Positions 46,481 through 54,598 of a stretch of 64,000 nt of DNA are shown one piece after another. Position 1 is the first letter of the stretch; every line of letters begins with the position of its first letter. The stretch comes from an uncultured Clostridia bacterium. GTDB taxonomy: Bacteria; Bacillota; Clostridia; TANB77; CAG-508. The DNA lies in the NCBI GenBank assembly GCA_934167165.1, contig CAKPKG010000002.1, positions 37,218 through 101,217 of the forward strand, read 5' to 3'. A program made the translations under genes and the position numbers. The notes under the pieces were generated by a model. That model saw only the letters and a program-made list of their open reading frames with translations, was not told the DNA's origin and did not search any database.

Positions 46481-46957
46481 ATGGAAGAAAAAGAAGTATT
46501 ATTAACACAAGAAGGATATGATAATTTGGAGAAAGAATTAGAATATCTAAAAACAGAAAAAAGAAGTGAAATATCAGAGCGTATTAAAGTTGCACTAGGA
46601 TTTGGAGATTTATCAGAAAATTCTGAATATGATGAAGCAAAAAATGCACAAGCTTCAAATGAAATTAAAATTGCAGAACTAGAAAACAAATTAAGATATG
46701 CAAGAATAATAGATGAATCTGAAATAGATACAAAAACAGTTCAAGTAGGAAATAAAGTTAAAGTATTAGATATGGAATATGATGAAGAAGTAGAATATAC
46801 AATAGTAGGTTCAACAGAAGTTGACTTATCACAAAATAGAATTTCTAATGAATCACCTATTGGATCAGCTTTACTAGGTGCAAAAAAGAACCAAGTAGTA
46901 GAAGCCCAAACGCCAGGGGGAGTAGCAAAATTTAAAATATTGGCAATAAAAAAATAG
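46481..46957 (+). CDS. greA: Transcription elongation factor GreA
   Basis: 158 aa. N-terminal coiled-coil (LLTQEGYDNLEKELEYLK) with the tip acidic pair in GDLSENSEYDEAK, and a C-terminal FKBP-like domain (SPIGSALLGAKKNQVVE). Rescues backtracked RNA polymerase. RBS AAAAGGGG. Confidence 0.96.
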   Translation: MEEKEVLLTQEGYDNLEKELEYLKTEKRSEISERIKVALGFGDLSENSEYDEAKNAQASNEIKIAELENKLRYARIIDESEIDTKTVQVGNKVKVLDMEYDEEVEYTIVGSTEVDLSQNRISNESPIGSALLGAKKNQVVEAQTPGGVAKFKILAIKK

Positions 46958-46976
46958 ATTATTTTACCATTTTATG

Positions 46977-47006
46977 TAGACAAAACCTTCCAAATGTAGT
47001 ATAATA
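46977..47006 (+). promoter_or_regulatory. Promoter of the SSB-like gene
   Basis: TAGACA, 17 bases, TATAAT. Confidence 0.68.
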
Positions 47007-47077
47007 GTATTGTTGAGTAATAAAACACGAAGGTAATGAATAAAATACTATGGAAAAGTATAAGGGAGGAAACAAAA

Positions 47078-47746
47078 TTGATTACAAATTACACGGAAAA
47101 TAATTATCTAGTTTTAATAGGTAAAATTATTAGCGACAAAACATTTAGCCACGAAATTTATGGAGAAAGCTTTTACATATTTAATTTAGAAGTACCACGT
47201 TTAAGTGGAAATGAGGATATTATACCAATTACAATATCAGAAAGATTAATAGCAAATTTTGACTTAACAATAGGAAGAAAAGTAGTTATAGAAGGTCAAT
47301 TTAGATCATATAACAGCTATGAAAATGAAAGAAACAGATTAGTACTAACAGTATTTGCAAAAGATATTATTGACTATAAAGAAGAACAAGAGGAAAATGT
47401 TTCAAATGAAGTTGTTTTAAATGGTTATGTTTGTAAAAAACCAATATATAGAAAAACTCCATTTGGAAGAGAAATCTCAGACATATTGTTAGCAGTAAAC
47501 AGAGCATATAATAAATCTGATTATATTCCATGTATAGCATGGGGAAGAAATGCTAGATTCTGTGAAAACATGGAAGTTGGAACAGAAGTAAAAGTAGTAG
47601 GAAGAGTTCAAAGTAGAACTTATGAGAAAAAGTTTGAAGATGGAAGAACAGAACAAAGAGTTGCTTATGAAGTATCAATTGGAAGTTTAGAAGTAATAAA
47701 TAAAGACGAAAATAGCAATCAAAGTGAAGAAGCAGAAGCAATCTAA
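47078..47746 (+). CDS. Tandem OB-fold single-stranded DNA-binding protein
   Basis: 222 aa with two OB-like halves: residues 1-105 (NNYLVLIGKIISDKTFSHE, RKVVIEGQFRSYN) and 115-210 (VVLNGYVCKKPIYRKTPFGREI, IPCIAWGRNARFCE, KVVGRVQSRTYEKKFEDG). The second half is close to classic SSB. It ends in an acidic tail. TTG start after GGGAGG. An upstream ATG in frame would cover that RBS. Confidence 0.8.
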   Translation: MITNYTENNYLVLIGKIISDKTFSHEIYGESFYIFNLEVPRLSGNEDIIPITISERLIANFDLTIGRKVVIEGQFRSYNSYENERNRLVLTVFAKDIIDYKEEQEENVSNEVVLNGYVCKKPIYRKTPFGREISDILLAVNRAYNKSDYIPCIAWGRNARFCENMEVGTEVKVVGRVQSRTYEKKFEDGRTEQRVAYEVSIGSLEVINKDENSNQSEEAEAI

Positions 47747-47761
47747 GGAATAATAATAGTC

Positions 47762-47793
47762 AAAAAAGGACAGCAATAGCTGTTCTTTTTTGT
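47762..47793 (+). terminator. Terminator after the SSB-like gene
   Basis: AAAAAAGGACAGC/GCTGTTCTTTTTT stem. Confidence 0.85.
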
Positions 47794-47916
47794 GTTTTAA
47801 AGACAAAAACACATTGCAAGGCATTTTAAAATTAAATAAAAATTGTATTGTAAGAAAATGTTAAATATGATATTATAGCAATAGAAAAATAAATTAAATA
47901 TACAGAGGAGAATATA

Positions 47917-49581
47917 ATGGAAAAAGAAAAAAAGACAATAGATAAAAGTTCAATAAGATTTACAATAATGGCAATTGTATTAATTGCAATTTTTTGTTTT
48001 TCAATAGCACCTGTAACATTACAAAATGATACATTTTATACAATAAAAATAGGTGAACACATATTACAAAATGGTATAGATATGAAAGATCCATTTTCTT
48101 GGCATGAAAACTTAGAATATACATATCCGCACTGGCTATATGATGTTGGAATATATTTAATATATAATATAGGAGGACAACTAGGTATATATATATCAAC
48201 CATTGTATTAAGCATAATTCTTGGAATTACAATGTATTTAGTAAATACAAAACTTACAAAAAATAAATTAACATCATTTGTGCTTACAATAGGAGCTATG
48301 TATTTATTAAGGGATTTTATAGCTGCAAGAGCACAATTGGTAACATTTATATTATTTATACTTACAGTGTATTTTATAGAAATGTTTTTAGAAACCAAGA
48401 AAAAAAGATATGCAGTAGGGTTAATAATTATACCAATAATTATTGCAAATGTGCATTTGGCAGTATTTCCGTTTTATTTTGTTCTATATTTACCATATGT
48501 AGCAGAATATATGATTTATATACTTTCAAATTCACAAATTATAATTAACACAGCTAAAATAACAAGACTACAAAAAAAGATATTAAAATTAGAAGATGAA
48601 CAAGAAATTAGCAAGACAAAACAAAAAATAGATGAGTTACAATTAAAAAACGAAAAAGCAATATCTAAAAAAGAAAAAATAAACAAGAATCCATATAAGA
48701 TAAAGATTTCGGACAACCAAAACGTAAAAGCATTAATAATTATTATGATAATTTGTTTGTTCACAGGGCTACTTACACCACTAGGAACAACACCATATAC
48801 ATATTTAATAAAAACAATGCAAGGAACAACAACACATAATATAAATGAACATTTACCATTAACACTTGTAAATAACATGGAATTTATGTGCGCGTTAGTT
48901 CTTTTTATAGCAATATTAACATTTACAGATACTAAAATAAGATTAAGTGATTTATTTATGCTAGGTGGATTAGTATTCCTTACATTTTACACTAGAAGAC
49001 AATTCTCTATGTTTACATTAATATGTGTAATTATTTTAAACAGGCTAATAAATTCTTTATTTGATAAATATGATCCAGAAGGTTGCAAGAAAGCTATAAA
49101 TAAACTAACAACAATAACAGGAATGGTAGTTGTAATCTGCATTGTGTTAGCAATAAGTATTGTGCAATATAAACCTAAAATGAAAAATAGCTTTATAGAT
49201 GAAAATTCATATCCGGTAGATGCAGCAACATATATACTAGAAAACCTAGATATAAACAATATAAAATTGTATAATGAATATAATTTTGGAAGTTACTTGC
49301 TATTTAGAGGTATACCAGTATTTATAGACTCAAGGGCAGATTTATATGCACCAGAGTTCAATCCAGGAGTAGAAATATTTAATGACTATATGGATCTTTC
49401 AGGACTAAATATAGATGATGTAGAAGAGAGATTAGATAAATATGGAATAACACATATGCTAATGTTTAAAACATCTAAACTAAGAAGATTTGTAGAACAA
49501 AACAAAGAAGAATACATTTTACTTTATGAGGATAGCAACTTCTGTTTATTCCAAAGAAATAAAATAAAAGAGAGTGTGTAA
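47917..49581 (+). CDS. Polytopic membrane protein, GT-C-like, function unknown
   Basis: 554 aa with about ten membrane helices (FTIMAIVLIAIFCFSIAP first), a cytoplasmic coiled-coil loop (about 210-265), and a soluble C-terminal domain (GIPVFIDSRADLYAPEF, YGITHMLMF). The first loop carries acidic and His residues (DPFSWHENLEYTYPHWLYD), as in GT-C glycosyltransferases with lipid-linked sugar donors. The exact enzyme is not identified. Its stop overlaps the lspA start. Confidence 0.7.
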   Translation: MEKEKKTIDKSSIRFTIMAIVLIAIFCFSIAPVTLQNDTFYTIKIGEHILQNGIDMKDPFSWHENLEYTYPHWLYDVGIYLIYNIGGQLGIYISTIVLSIILGITMYLVNTKLTKNKLTSFVLTIGAMYLLRDFIAARAQLVTFILFILTVYFIEMFLETKKKRYAVGLIIIPIIIANVHLAVFPFYFVLYLPYVAEYMIYILSNSQIIINTAKITRLQKKILKLEDEQEISKTKQKIDELQLKNEKAISKKEKINKNPYKIKISDNQNVKALIIIMIICLFTGLLTPLGTTPYTYLIKTMQGTTTHNINEHLPLTLVNNMEFMCALVLFIAILTFTDTKIRLSDLFMLGGLVFLTFYTRRQFSMFTLICVIILNRLINSLFDKYDPEGCKKAINKLTTITGMVVVICIVLAISIVQYKPKMKNSFIDENSYPVDAATYILENLDINNIKLYNEYNFGSYLLFRGIPVFIDSRADLYAPEFNPGVEIFNDYMDLSGLNIDDVEERLDKYGITHMLMFKTSKLRRFVEQNKEEYILLYEDSNFCLFQRNKIKESV

Positions 49582-50066
49582 TGAAAAATAAAAAGTTTGA
49601 TTTTTGGATTATAATTACAATAATCGCAATTTTAATTGACCAAGTAGTAAAAGTTATTATTTCTAGAGAGTTAGTTGATTGTATAATATCTATAATACCT
49701 AATGTGCTAAATTTAACATATGTACAAAATACTGGAGCGGCTTTTGGCATCGGAAACAATAGTACATCTATGTTTATTATTGTAAATGTAATTGTGATAG
49801 GTTTAATTGTATATTTTATATTTTCAAAAAAGGAAGAAATAAGTAAAGCTATACTAGTTTCTCTGCACTTAATTATAGCAGGAGGAATTAGTAATTTAAT
49901 TGATAGAATAATAAGAGGATATGTAATAGATTATATAGACATATCACAATTAATAAAATATCCAGTCTTTAATTTAGCAGATATGCTTATAGTAATAGGC
50001 TGTATAATTATTGCAATATGCATAATAAAAGATAATGTAGCAAAAAAGAAAAAAGTAGGAGAATAA
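49581..50066 (+). CDS. lspA: Lipoprotein signal peptidase
   Basis: A 161-aa aspartyl peptidase with four membrane helices. Motifs: LIDQVVK, NTGAAFGI, GGISNLIDRI (first catalytic Asp) and VFNLADMLI (second catalytic Asp). One base overlaps the gene upstream, and one base separates it from rluD, the standard lspA-rluD pair. Confidence 0.96.
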   Translation: MKNKKFDFWIIITIIAILIDQVVKVIISRELVDCIISIIPNVLNLTYVQNTGAAFGIGNNSTSMFIIVNVIVIGLIVYFIFSKKEEISKAILVSLHLIIAGGISNLIDRIIRGYVIDYIDISQLIKYPVFNLADMLIVIGCIIIAICIIKDNVAKKKKVGE

Positions 50067-50067
50067 A

Positions 50068-50977
50068 ATGCAAGAATATAAAATAAGGAAAGAAGAAAAA
50101 AACATTAGATTAGACAAAGTAATTACAAATATAGATAATAATATTTCTAGAACTAGTGTACAAAGACTTATAGAAGAAGGGAAAATTCTTGTAAACAAAA
50201 AACAAGAAAAACCCTCATACAAAGTTCTTGAAGGAGATATTATTGAAATAGAAAAAGAAGAGCCCAAAGAAATAGACTTAAAACCGCAAGAAATACCAAT
50301 AGATATAATTTATGAAGATAAAGACATTTTAATAATAAACAAAGCAAAAGGAATGGTTGTACATCCTGGAAATGGGAATCCAGATGGAACATTAGTAAAT
50401 GCAGTTATGGCAAAATGCAAAGATAGCTTGTCTGGAATTGGAGGAAAGATAAGACCAGGAGTAGTACATAGAATAGATAAAGATACATCACGGATTAATA
50501 ATAATTGCAAAAAATGATAAGGCTCATATAAATATTAGCGAACAAATAAAAAACAGACAAGTAGAAAAAACATATATTGCATTAGTTAGAGGAAATGTTA
50601 AAGAAAATCAAGGAATAGTAAATATGCCAATTGCAAGAAGTACAAAAGATAGAAAGAAAATGGCAGTAGATAAAAAAGGAAAAGAAGCAATTACAGAATT
50701 TAAAGTGTTAAAAAGATATAATGGATATACTTTGCTAGAAGTAAAAATAAAAACAGGAAGAACACATCAAATAAGAGTACATATGGCAGAAATAGGTTAT
50801 CCAATAGTAGGAGATTACACATATTCAAATGGAAAAAATCCATTTGGAGTAGTGGGGCAAATGTTGCACGCAGCAAAATTAAAATTTGTACATCCTGCAA
50901 CAAATAAAACAGTAGAATTTGAAGCCCCATTACCAGAATATTTTGAACATGTGTTGCAAGAATTAAAAAACAATTAA
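50068..50977 (+). CDS. rluD: Pseudouridine synthase RluD family, needs +1 shift at CGG
   Basis: 302 aa. S4 domain (IRLDKVITN, 12-75), then the RluA-type catalytic domain. It reads PGVVHRIDKDTS with the catalytic Asp, then CGG. Frame 0 stops eight codons later. At +1 it reads GLIIIAKNDKAH, giving the family signature HRIDKDTSGLI. Downstream are KEAITEFKVL, GRTHQIRVHM and GDYTYSNG. All residues on both sides of the junction match. It modifies 23S rRNA uridines. Confidence 0.88.
50491..50493 (+). other. CGG +1 recoding site in rluD
   Basis: TCA, CGG, A at codon 142, six residues after the catalytic Asp. +1 gives DKDTSGLI. Confidence 0.86.
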
Positions 50978-50982
50978 GTAAA

Positions 50983-51098
50983 CTGGAATTTCACGAAGTG
51001 CGAAGTTTGAGGTGAGAAGTGTGAAAAATAGAGAAAAGCCTACGAAGCCACGGTCCTATAAATATCACCTCCACATCACACCTCGCACTTCAATTAAA
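50983..51098 (+). repeat. Interspersed palindromic repeat, copy 6
   Basis: Plus orientation. The right end is shortened (no AATTCCAATTT), so it is the shortest and probably a decaying copy. Confidence 0.85.
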
Positions 51099-51123
51099 AT
51101 ATATAAATAAGGAAGAAAATATT

Positions 51124-51849
51124 ATGGAAGAGATTAGACTACAAAAATACCTAGCAAACAATGGTATTGCATCTAGAAGAAAATGCGAAGAACTAATTAT
51201 ACAAGGAAAAGTAAAAGTAAATGGAAAAGTAGTTGTAGAATTAGGGACAAAGATAAATCCTAATAACGATAAAATAGAATATAATGGCAAAACAATTGAA
51301 AACACGAATACAGAGCATACATATATATTGCTAAACAAGCCAATAGATTATGTTACAACAGTAAAAGACCAATTTAATAGAAACACAGTGCTAGATTTAG
51401 TGAAAACAAACAAAAGGTTAGTACCAGTTGGAAGACTAGACATGTATACATCAGGGGCAATAATACTAACAGATGATGGAGATTTTGTATATAAGGTAAC
51501 TCATCCAAAGCACGAAATACCTAAAACATATAATGCTACTGTTGTTGGAAGAATAACAAATGACGAGGTAGAGCAACTAAAAAATGGTGTTGACATAGGT
51601 GATTTTGTTACAAACAAAGCAGATGTAAAAATATTAAAAATAGATGAACAAAAAAATATAAGCAGATTACAAATAACTATACATGAAGGAAAAAATAGAC
51701 AAGTTAGAAGAATGTGTGAAGCAATAGGAAAAAAAGTAATTAGTTTGCATAGAAGCAAAATAGGTAATTTAACAGTAAAAGATTTACCATTAGGAACATG
51801 GAGATACTTAAAGAAAAAAGAAGTAGAAACATTACTAAAAAACCAATAA
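51124..51849 (+). CDS. rluB: Pseudouridine synthase RluB/RsuA family
   Basis: 241 aa. S4 domain (IRLQKYLANNGIASRRKCEELI, split) and catalytic core with PVGRLDMYTSGAIILTDDG (catalytic Asp) and EGKNRQVRRMCEAIGK. Its catalytic GRLDMYTSG has an ordinary TCA-GGG codon pair where rluD has TCA-CGGA. Confidence 0.94.
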   Translation: MEEIRLQKYLANNGIASRRKCEELIIQGKVKVNGKVVVELGTKINPNNDKIEYNGKTIENTNTEHTYILLNKPIDYVTTVKDQFNRNTVLDLVKTNKRLVPVGRLDMYTSGAIILTDDGDFVYKVTHPKHEIPKTYNATVVGRITNDEVEQLKNGVDIGDFVTNKADVKILKIDEQKNISRLQITIHEGKNRQVRRMCEAIGKKVISLHRSKIGNLTVKDLPLGTWRYLKKKEVETLLKNQ

Positions 51850-51962
51850 ACTATATTGAAAAAATAAAAAACTAATTATATAATAATTTAAAACAATACA
51901 TAAAATGAAATATACAAAAATTTACATATATAAATGAACTAAAGAAAAAGGAGAAAACTCAT

Positions 51963-52770
51963 ATGGAATATGTACAAAGGTTTATTCCAGAAGGTTGGGA
52001 AGAAAGTACAAAAGCATTTTCACTAGACGAATTAAATAAATTGTCTAGAACTGGAGAAATATTGCAGGCAAAAGTAACTACATGTGATAGTAATTACAAC
52101 TTATATTTGGACCTAGGAAACAATATAACAGGAGTTATACCAAGAGAAGAAGTAGAAGCAGTAAACGTAGATGAAACAGGCTTTCCAAAACCTAATATAT
52201 GTACTAGTAAAGTAAATAAAATAGTTCAATTTAAAGTAAAAGACATTACAAAAAATGATACAGTAATACTTTCTAGAAAGGCAGTGGGAAAAGAGGCTGT
52301 AAGTTGGGTAAAAGATGAACTAAAAGAAGGTATGTGTGTATATGGAATAGTAAGAAACATTAGACCATATGGGGCCTTTGTTGAAATTGGTGGAGGAGTA
52401 GTAGGACTAGTTCACATAGAAGATATTTCTGTTGCAAGAATAAAATCTCCATATGAAAGATTTAAAATTGGACAAAAGATAAAAATTATGATAAAATCAA
52501 TAGACAGAAAAACAAATAGAGTAATTCTTACATATAAAGAGATGTTCCGGAACATGGCAAGATAATATAAAGGATTTTAAAGAAGGAATGAAAGTACATG
52601 GCATTGCCAGAGAAACCGAGAAGTCTAGGAATGGAATATTTGTTGAATTAAGACCTAACCTGGTAGGATTAGCAGAATACAAAGATGGTATTGAATATGG
52701 AGAAAATGTAGAGGTATATATTAAAAAGATAATACCAGAAAAAAAGAAGGTTAAGCTTATTATTATTTAA
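51963..52770 (+). CDS. S1-domain RNA-binding protein, needs +1 shift at CGG
   Basis: 268 aa, related to clostridial short S1 proteins. Two S1 repeats are clear: about 30-105 and 115-190 (GIVRNIRPYGAFVEIGGGVV, GLVHIEDIS). It reads LTYKEMF, then CGG, and frame 0 stops four codons later. At +1 it reads GTWQDNIKDFKEGMKVHGIA and a partial third S1 repeat (NGIFVELRPNLVGLAEY) to 52770. GTWQDN after the S1 repeat is typical for this family. Confidence 0.83.
52548..52550 (+). other. CGG +1 recoding site in the S1-domain gene
   Basis: TTC, CGG, A. +1 gives MFGTWQDN. Frame 0 stops at TAA 52563-52565. Confidence 0.83.
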
Positions 52771-52784
52771 GGAGGGCCATAATT

Positions 52785-53720
52785 ATGGTAGAAGACAATC
52801 AAATAAAAACAGATGTATCACCATTTGCAATAAGAGAAGGAGAAATAAAAACATTTGATGGAAAAGATGGATATGTTTCAATGAATCAAATTATTCATAA
52901 GATTAATATAGGACATATTTCAGATATCCATTTTAAAATTATGGAATTAGTAAATGAATTTGAATTTATTACATCAAGACAAATATATCAAATATTAGTA
53001 CATAAAGGCGAAGATATAAAGTCACAAGATAAACTAAATAATAAATTAGAGCAACTAATAAAATCTAAAATTCTAACAAGATACTATTTTATGGGTGAAG
53101 AAGGAAAATGTATTTATAGAATTTATTGCCTAGAAAAAATGGGTAAATATTTGCTAAATTCAAGAGGAGTAGAATGCAAATGGCAACCAACAGATAATAC
53201 AAAACCTGTTGCAATGATAAAGAAAAGATTAGCAGGAAATCAAATAATTATAGCATATTTAAGAAAAGTAAAAGCTTTTGATAAATACACAGTAAAGCCT
53301 TCTATAACAGCAAAAAAATTAGGAAAAGTATTTAAAGCACATGCTGGAATAAAACTAACTAAAAATGGAAAGTCAATAGACTTTATATTTGAAGCTGTAA
53401 GAAGAGAAGAAGACTGGGAGAAAAAATTAGTAGATAGATTAAAATTATATATAGATTTTTATGAGAGTTTTGTACAATTTGATTCTGGATTTGAAACAAA
53501 ACCACAATTAGTATTTGTATGTGAAGATGAAAAACATATGGTAGAAACTCTAAAAACTATAGTAACAAATAGAGTAGAAGTTCCGGGAATAAAAACATTA
53601 TTTACAACAGATCTAAGACAAAATAATGATTTACTTGAAAAATCTTTAGTAGAATTTAAAATAGATGAGGCTACAGGTAAATACAAAAAAGAAGAAATTG
53701 ATTTAAAATTATTAGGGTAA
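52785..53720 (+). CDS. Winged-helix protein, replication-relaxation-like
   Basis: 311 aa. A winged-helix segment near 45-125 (DIHFKIMELVNEFEFITSRQIYQIL split; TRYYFMGEEGKCIYRIYCLE as the wing) and a nuclease-like-fold C-terminal half (KNGKSIDFIFEAVRREEDWE; LVFVCEDEKHM). This resembles the replication-relaxation/MobC-like family linked to plasmid transfer. A TraG-like ATPase lies 2.3 kb away. The assignment is tentative. Confidence 0.6.
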   Translation: MVEDNQIKTDVSPFAIREGEIKTFDGKDGYVSMNQIIHKINIGHISDIHFKIMELVNEFEFITSRQIYQILVHKGEDIKSQDKLNNKLEQLIKSKILTRYYFMGEEGKCIYRIYCLEKMGKYLLNSRGVECKWQPTDNTKPVAMIKKRLAGNQIIIAYLRKVKAFDKYTVKPSITAKKLGKVFKAHAGIKLTKNGKSIDFIFEAVRREEDWEKKLVDRLKLYIDFYESFVQFDSGFETKPQLVFVCEDEKHMVETLKTIVTNRVEVPGIKTLFTTDLRQNNDLLEKSLVEFKIDEATGKYKKEEIDLKLLG

Positions 53721-53730
53721 AAAAGAAATA

Positions 53731-53769
53731 AAAAAAGAAGAAATTCCATTCCAGAATTTCTTCTTTTTT
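53731..53769. terminator. Bidirectional terminator
   Basis: AAAAAAGAAGAAATTC/GAATTTCTTCTTTTTT stem with a 7-base loop. Serves the winged-helix gene and the convergent small membrane-protein gene. Confidence 0.9.
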
Positions 53770-53799
53770 TATTTTTTTATATTTAAAATTATTATAGGG

Positions 53800-54165
53800 T
53801 TAAATGATGTGGCTTGTCCGTGTTTCAAATTCTTCATTAATTACATCTAATGCTCTTTTGTAAAAGATTTCAACAAAGATACTAGTGATTACTATTATAG
53901 TAAGTATAAGTGCTGTAATTCTTGTTTTGGTTAACTTATCTTTTTTACTTTTTTTGTTATATATTATAGCCCATATTATAAATCCAATTATTATAACAAG
54001 TTGTAAAATTCCTGTTATAATTGTTAGTGTATTATGAATATTTTTATATTGAATATATAGTTGAAGCGATAATATTTTTCCAAATGATTGGTTTTCATAT
54101 ATCATTATTGAAAACATAATTATAATTATTCTATTAAAAATTTTTGAAAGTTTTTTCTTTTCCAT
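53800..54165 (-). CDS. Small membrane protein, with CGG near the C-terminus
   Basis: 121 aa in frame 0. Three hydrophobic segments (IIIIMFSIMIYE, LTIITGILQLVIIIGFIIWAI, ITALILTIIVITSIFVEIF) and a C-tail. Codon 116 is CGG (53818-53820). Frame 0 then ends TSHII. A +1 shift would instead end GQATSFNPIIILNIKK and stop at 53769, at the edge of the terminator stem. Function unknown. Which end is used cannot be told here. Confidence 0.6.
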   Translation of the reverse strand: MEKKKLSKIFNRIIIIMFSIMIYENQSFGKILSLQLYIQYKNIHNTLTIITGILQLVIIIGFIIWAIIYNKKSKKDKLTKTRITALILTIIVITSIFVEIFYKRALDVINEEFETRTSHII

Positions 54166-54399
54166 TATATTCTCCTTTATAATGTAATATTTTATATAAT
54201 ACTAAAGCTAATGTCAATATTCTAAATTATTTAAATGGTAGAAAACTATAATTGATAAATAGACTTTGATGAATAAGATTGACATGTTTTATAATCAATA
54301 ATAGATACAAAAAAATAAAACTAAATATATACATTCAGCTTTATTTTTCTTAATAGAGTACCAAATTATTGTAAAAATAATATTATTTCAAGAAAGTTT

Positions 54400-54597
54400 T
54401 TATGAATATATTGTATCAAGATTTTCTATTAAACTTGAATTTTCAAAACATTTACAACTTCCACCGCATAAGCAACTACAACTACAATTACAGGCACAAC
54501 CGCACGATCCACATAAACACATCATAACAGTTGAGGTTAAATCTGATTTTTTGTCTTGCATTACGTTTTTCAAAGAATTAAGATCGATTTTCATCAT
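54400..54597 (-). CDS. Cys-rich RiPP precursor peptide
   Basis: 65 aa. Leader (MMKIDLNSLKNVMQDKKSD) and a core with Cys roughly every second residue (MCLCGSCGCACNCSCSCL, then CGGSCKCF), followed by a short acidic tail. Its ATG follows AAGGAGGTGAT, a near-perfect match to the 16S anti-SD, inside the end of the maturase gene. It resembles clostridial Cys-rich peptides paired with radical SAM maturases (Clo7bot-type) more than the SCIFF peptide. Product structure and role unknown. Confidence 0.78.
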   Translation of the reverse strand: MMKIDLNSLKNVMQDKKSDLTSTVMMCLCGSCGCACNCSCSCLCGGSCKCFENSSLIENLDTIYS

Positions 54598-54598
54598 T

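Noticed and set aside
20184..50493. Classic P-site slippage like the prfB site
   Set aside because: No shared slippery P-site codon, no upstream Shine-Dalgarno at fixed spacing, and stops lie 0 to 54 codons downstream.
6329..52550. Systematic sequencing insertion of C before GG
   Set aside because: Not excluded without reads, but an error process would not respect codon phase. All nine extra C bases fall exactly at the first position of a codon before a Gly codon, and many CGGA sequences in other phases (for example GAC-GGA, GGC-GGA, AAC-GGA) cause no break.
6329..52550. CGG reassigned to another sense amino acid (as known for Gln or Trp in some bacteria)
   Set aside because: A sense reassignment would keep frame 0, but homology after each site is only in the +1 frame.
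6113..52770. Eight genes read as ordinary frameshifted pseudogenes
   Set aside because: All nine breaks share one codon and one direction, there is no other kind of damage (no deletions, other indels or premature stops), and several genes are normally important. Random decay would give varied lesions.
54400..54597. SCIFF peptide (six Cys in forty-five)
   Set aside because: The Cys spacing and length do not fit. The core has many more, closely alternating Cys.
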